Assembly (NCBI GenBank): GCA_964533785.1
Contig: CAZHNG010000354.1
Span: 1-6,818 of the forward strand
Origin: JANQRV01 sp964533785
GTDB lineage: Bacteria > Bacteroidota > Bacteroidia > Chitinophagales > Saprospiraceae
Direction of reading: 5' to 3'
DNA length: 6,818 nucleotides
In this document: piece by piece, positions 6,407-6,818 of the stretch
Layout: each line of letters begins with the position of its first letter
Position numbering within the stretch: position 1 is the stretch's first letter
Translations under genes and position numbers: made by a program
The notes under the pieces: model-generated
Seen by the model: the letters and a program-made list of their open reading frames with translations, nothing else
The model's database searches: none
What the model was told of the DNA's origin: nothing

Positions 6407-6463
6407 ATAACCCTATAACCTCTATAACCCCATAACCGTATTACTCCATAACCCCATTCATAC
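6407..6463 (+). repeat. Degenerate tandem array of an 8-9 bp ATAACCCC unit
   Basis: Copies start at 6407, 6415, 6424, 6432, 6440 (degraded, ATTACTCC) and 6448, with a further decayed copy at 6456. Five contain exact ATAACC. The even 8-9 base step shows a true tandem array. It is C/A-rich, the reverse of the G/T-rich stretch just before it, so GGTTAGGG (6386-6393) can partly pair with CCCTATAACC (6411-6420). Similar short low-complexity runs are, from memory, common between genes in Bacteroidota. Confidence 0.7.
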
Positions 6464-6518
6464 CATCACTATTATTAAAAACTAGCGAGCTTCACAAGCG
6501 CTGCCCGCATTTCTGCCC

Positions 6519-6794
6519 ATGAAAAGGATACAACTCTTTGAATTCGAAGACTTTTCCTGGTTGCCAACCTGGATGAGAGCCGGTATCACCAACTTGATCG
6601 TGGTATTTCACAAAATGGTGGGAACGAAATAAGTGATTGCAGTGCTGGTCCAGGATATTCGACAAAAAATTGATTTTTCCAGAGTAGTGGATATTGGTTC
6701 CGGCTCAGGTGGTATAATGCCTGAAGTGTTGCAGCATGTAAACGAGTCTGAAGAAGTGCCTAAGCTTAGGCTGTTCAATCTGTGCCCCCTTTAG
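6519..6794 (+). pseudogene. Broken class I SAM-dependent methyltransferase (N-terminal remnant)
   Basis: Frame 6519 reads MKRIQLFEFEDFSWLPTWMR...VVFHKMVGTK and then TAA (6630-6632). The same frame continues without a gap as VIAVLVQDIRQKIDFSRVVDIGSGSGGIMPEVLQ (split here only by position 6660) to about PKL at 6760-6768. VVDIGSGSGG is motif I, the glycine-rich SAM-binding loop of class I methyltransferases, and the stretch before the stop looks like the usual N-terminus of a Bacteroidota family with this domain. Where TAA stands I would expect a Glu codon (GAA), a single base change. The frame reaches a second stop, TAG, at 6792-6794 and family-like sequence ends before that. No restart has a Shine-Dalgarno, though GTG 6633 follows the stop directly. 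A real 37-residue peptide is unlikely. The substrate is unknown; sequencing error at the first stop cannot be excluded. Confidence 0.7.
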
Positions 6795-6818
6795 TACCAG
6801 CGTTTTTCAGCTCTTTTG
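6772..6818 (+). mobile_element. Possible left end of an insertion sequence (IS21-like?)
   Basis: Methyltransferase-like sequence gives out at about 6770, and what follows starts TGTTCAATCTGTGCCCCC, then has CTTTAGTACCAG and TTTTTCAGCTCTTTTG. IS21-family elements begin with TGT and carry short repeated binding sites inside their ends, and this stretch resembles Bacteroidota IS21 ends as I remember them. No transposase, right end or target duplication is in the window, so this is a hypothesis only. Confidence 0.28.

Noticed and set aside
6407..6463. CRISPR or telomere-like array
   Set aside because: Units of 8-9 bp with no unique spacers and increasing decay fit a microsatellite-type tandem repeat; CRISPR repeats are far longer and separated by spacers.
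6519..6632. Independent 37-residue small protein
   Set aside because: The same frame continues directly past the TAA into a SAM-binding motif, so it reads as the N-terminus of a broken methyltransferase rather than a separate gene.

Overview
The window looks like a Bacteroidota chromosome segment. The proteins resemble those of Saprospiria or Flavobacteriia more than Bacteroidia, but the exact group is inference. Three things support this: none of the five readable gene starts has a Shine-Dalgarno motif and most have A-rich leaders; a TAnnTTTG-type -7 element lies in front of ndk; and the gene content and order (a long CcsA/CcmF-type haem lyase, ndk divergent from an nrnA-like DHH gene followed by an FKBP lipoprotein) fit that phylum. 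All intact genes are core or housekeeping genes, so most of the window is ordinary chromosome.

Layout. Positions 1-1931 (minus) hold the N-terminal 643 codons of a cytochrome c haem lyase that continues past the left edge. A 361-bp gap follows, with a candidate ndk terminator hairpin. ndk (2293-2739, minus) is divergent from nrnA (3000-4010, plus). The 260-bp divergent spacer holds a 12-bp palindrome and a 10-bp inverted repeat. nrnA and an FKBP-type prolyl isomerase lipoprotein (4017-4880) are 6 bp apart and probably form one operon, closed by a very strong two-way terminator (4939-4999). A structured 240-bp leader precedes prfB (RF2), which runs from 5238 to 6318 and is read through a programmed +1 frameshift at 5295-5301. 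Downstream, 6314-6463 is low-complexity repeat DNA: a G/T-rich degenerate array followed by an (ATAACCCC)n-like array. The right end (6519-6818) is the broken start of a class I SAM-dependent methyltransferase gene, with an in-frame TAA and then loss of family-like sequence close to what may be the edge of an insertion sequence.

The genes do not form one pathway. They cover cytochrome c maturation, nucleotide balance (Ndk), nanoRNA/pAp turnover (NrnA), envelope protein folding (the FKBP lipoprotein) and translation termination (RF2). I did not find a clearly new multi-gene system. The best points for a second look are the internal AGGAGG of the prfB recoding site in a setting where no gene start uses such a motif, the structured prfB leader, and the decaying methyltransferase next to repeat DNA and a possible IS end.
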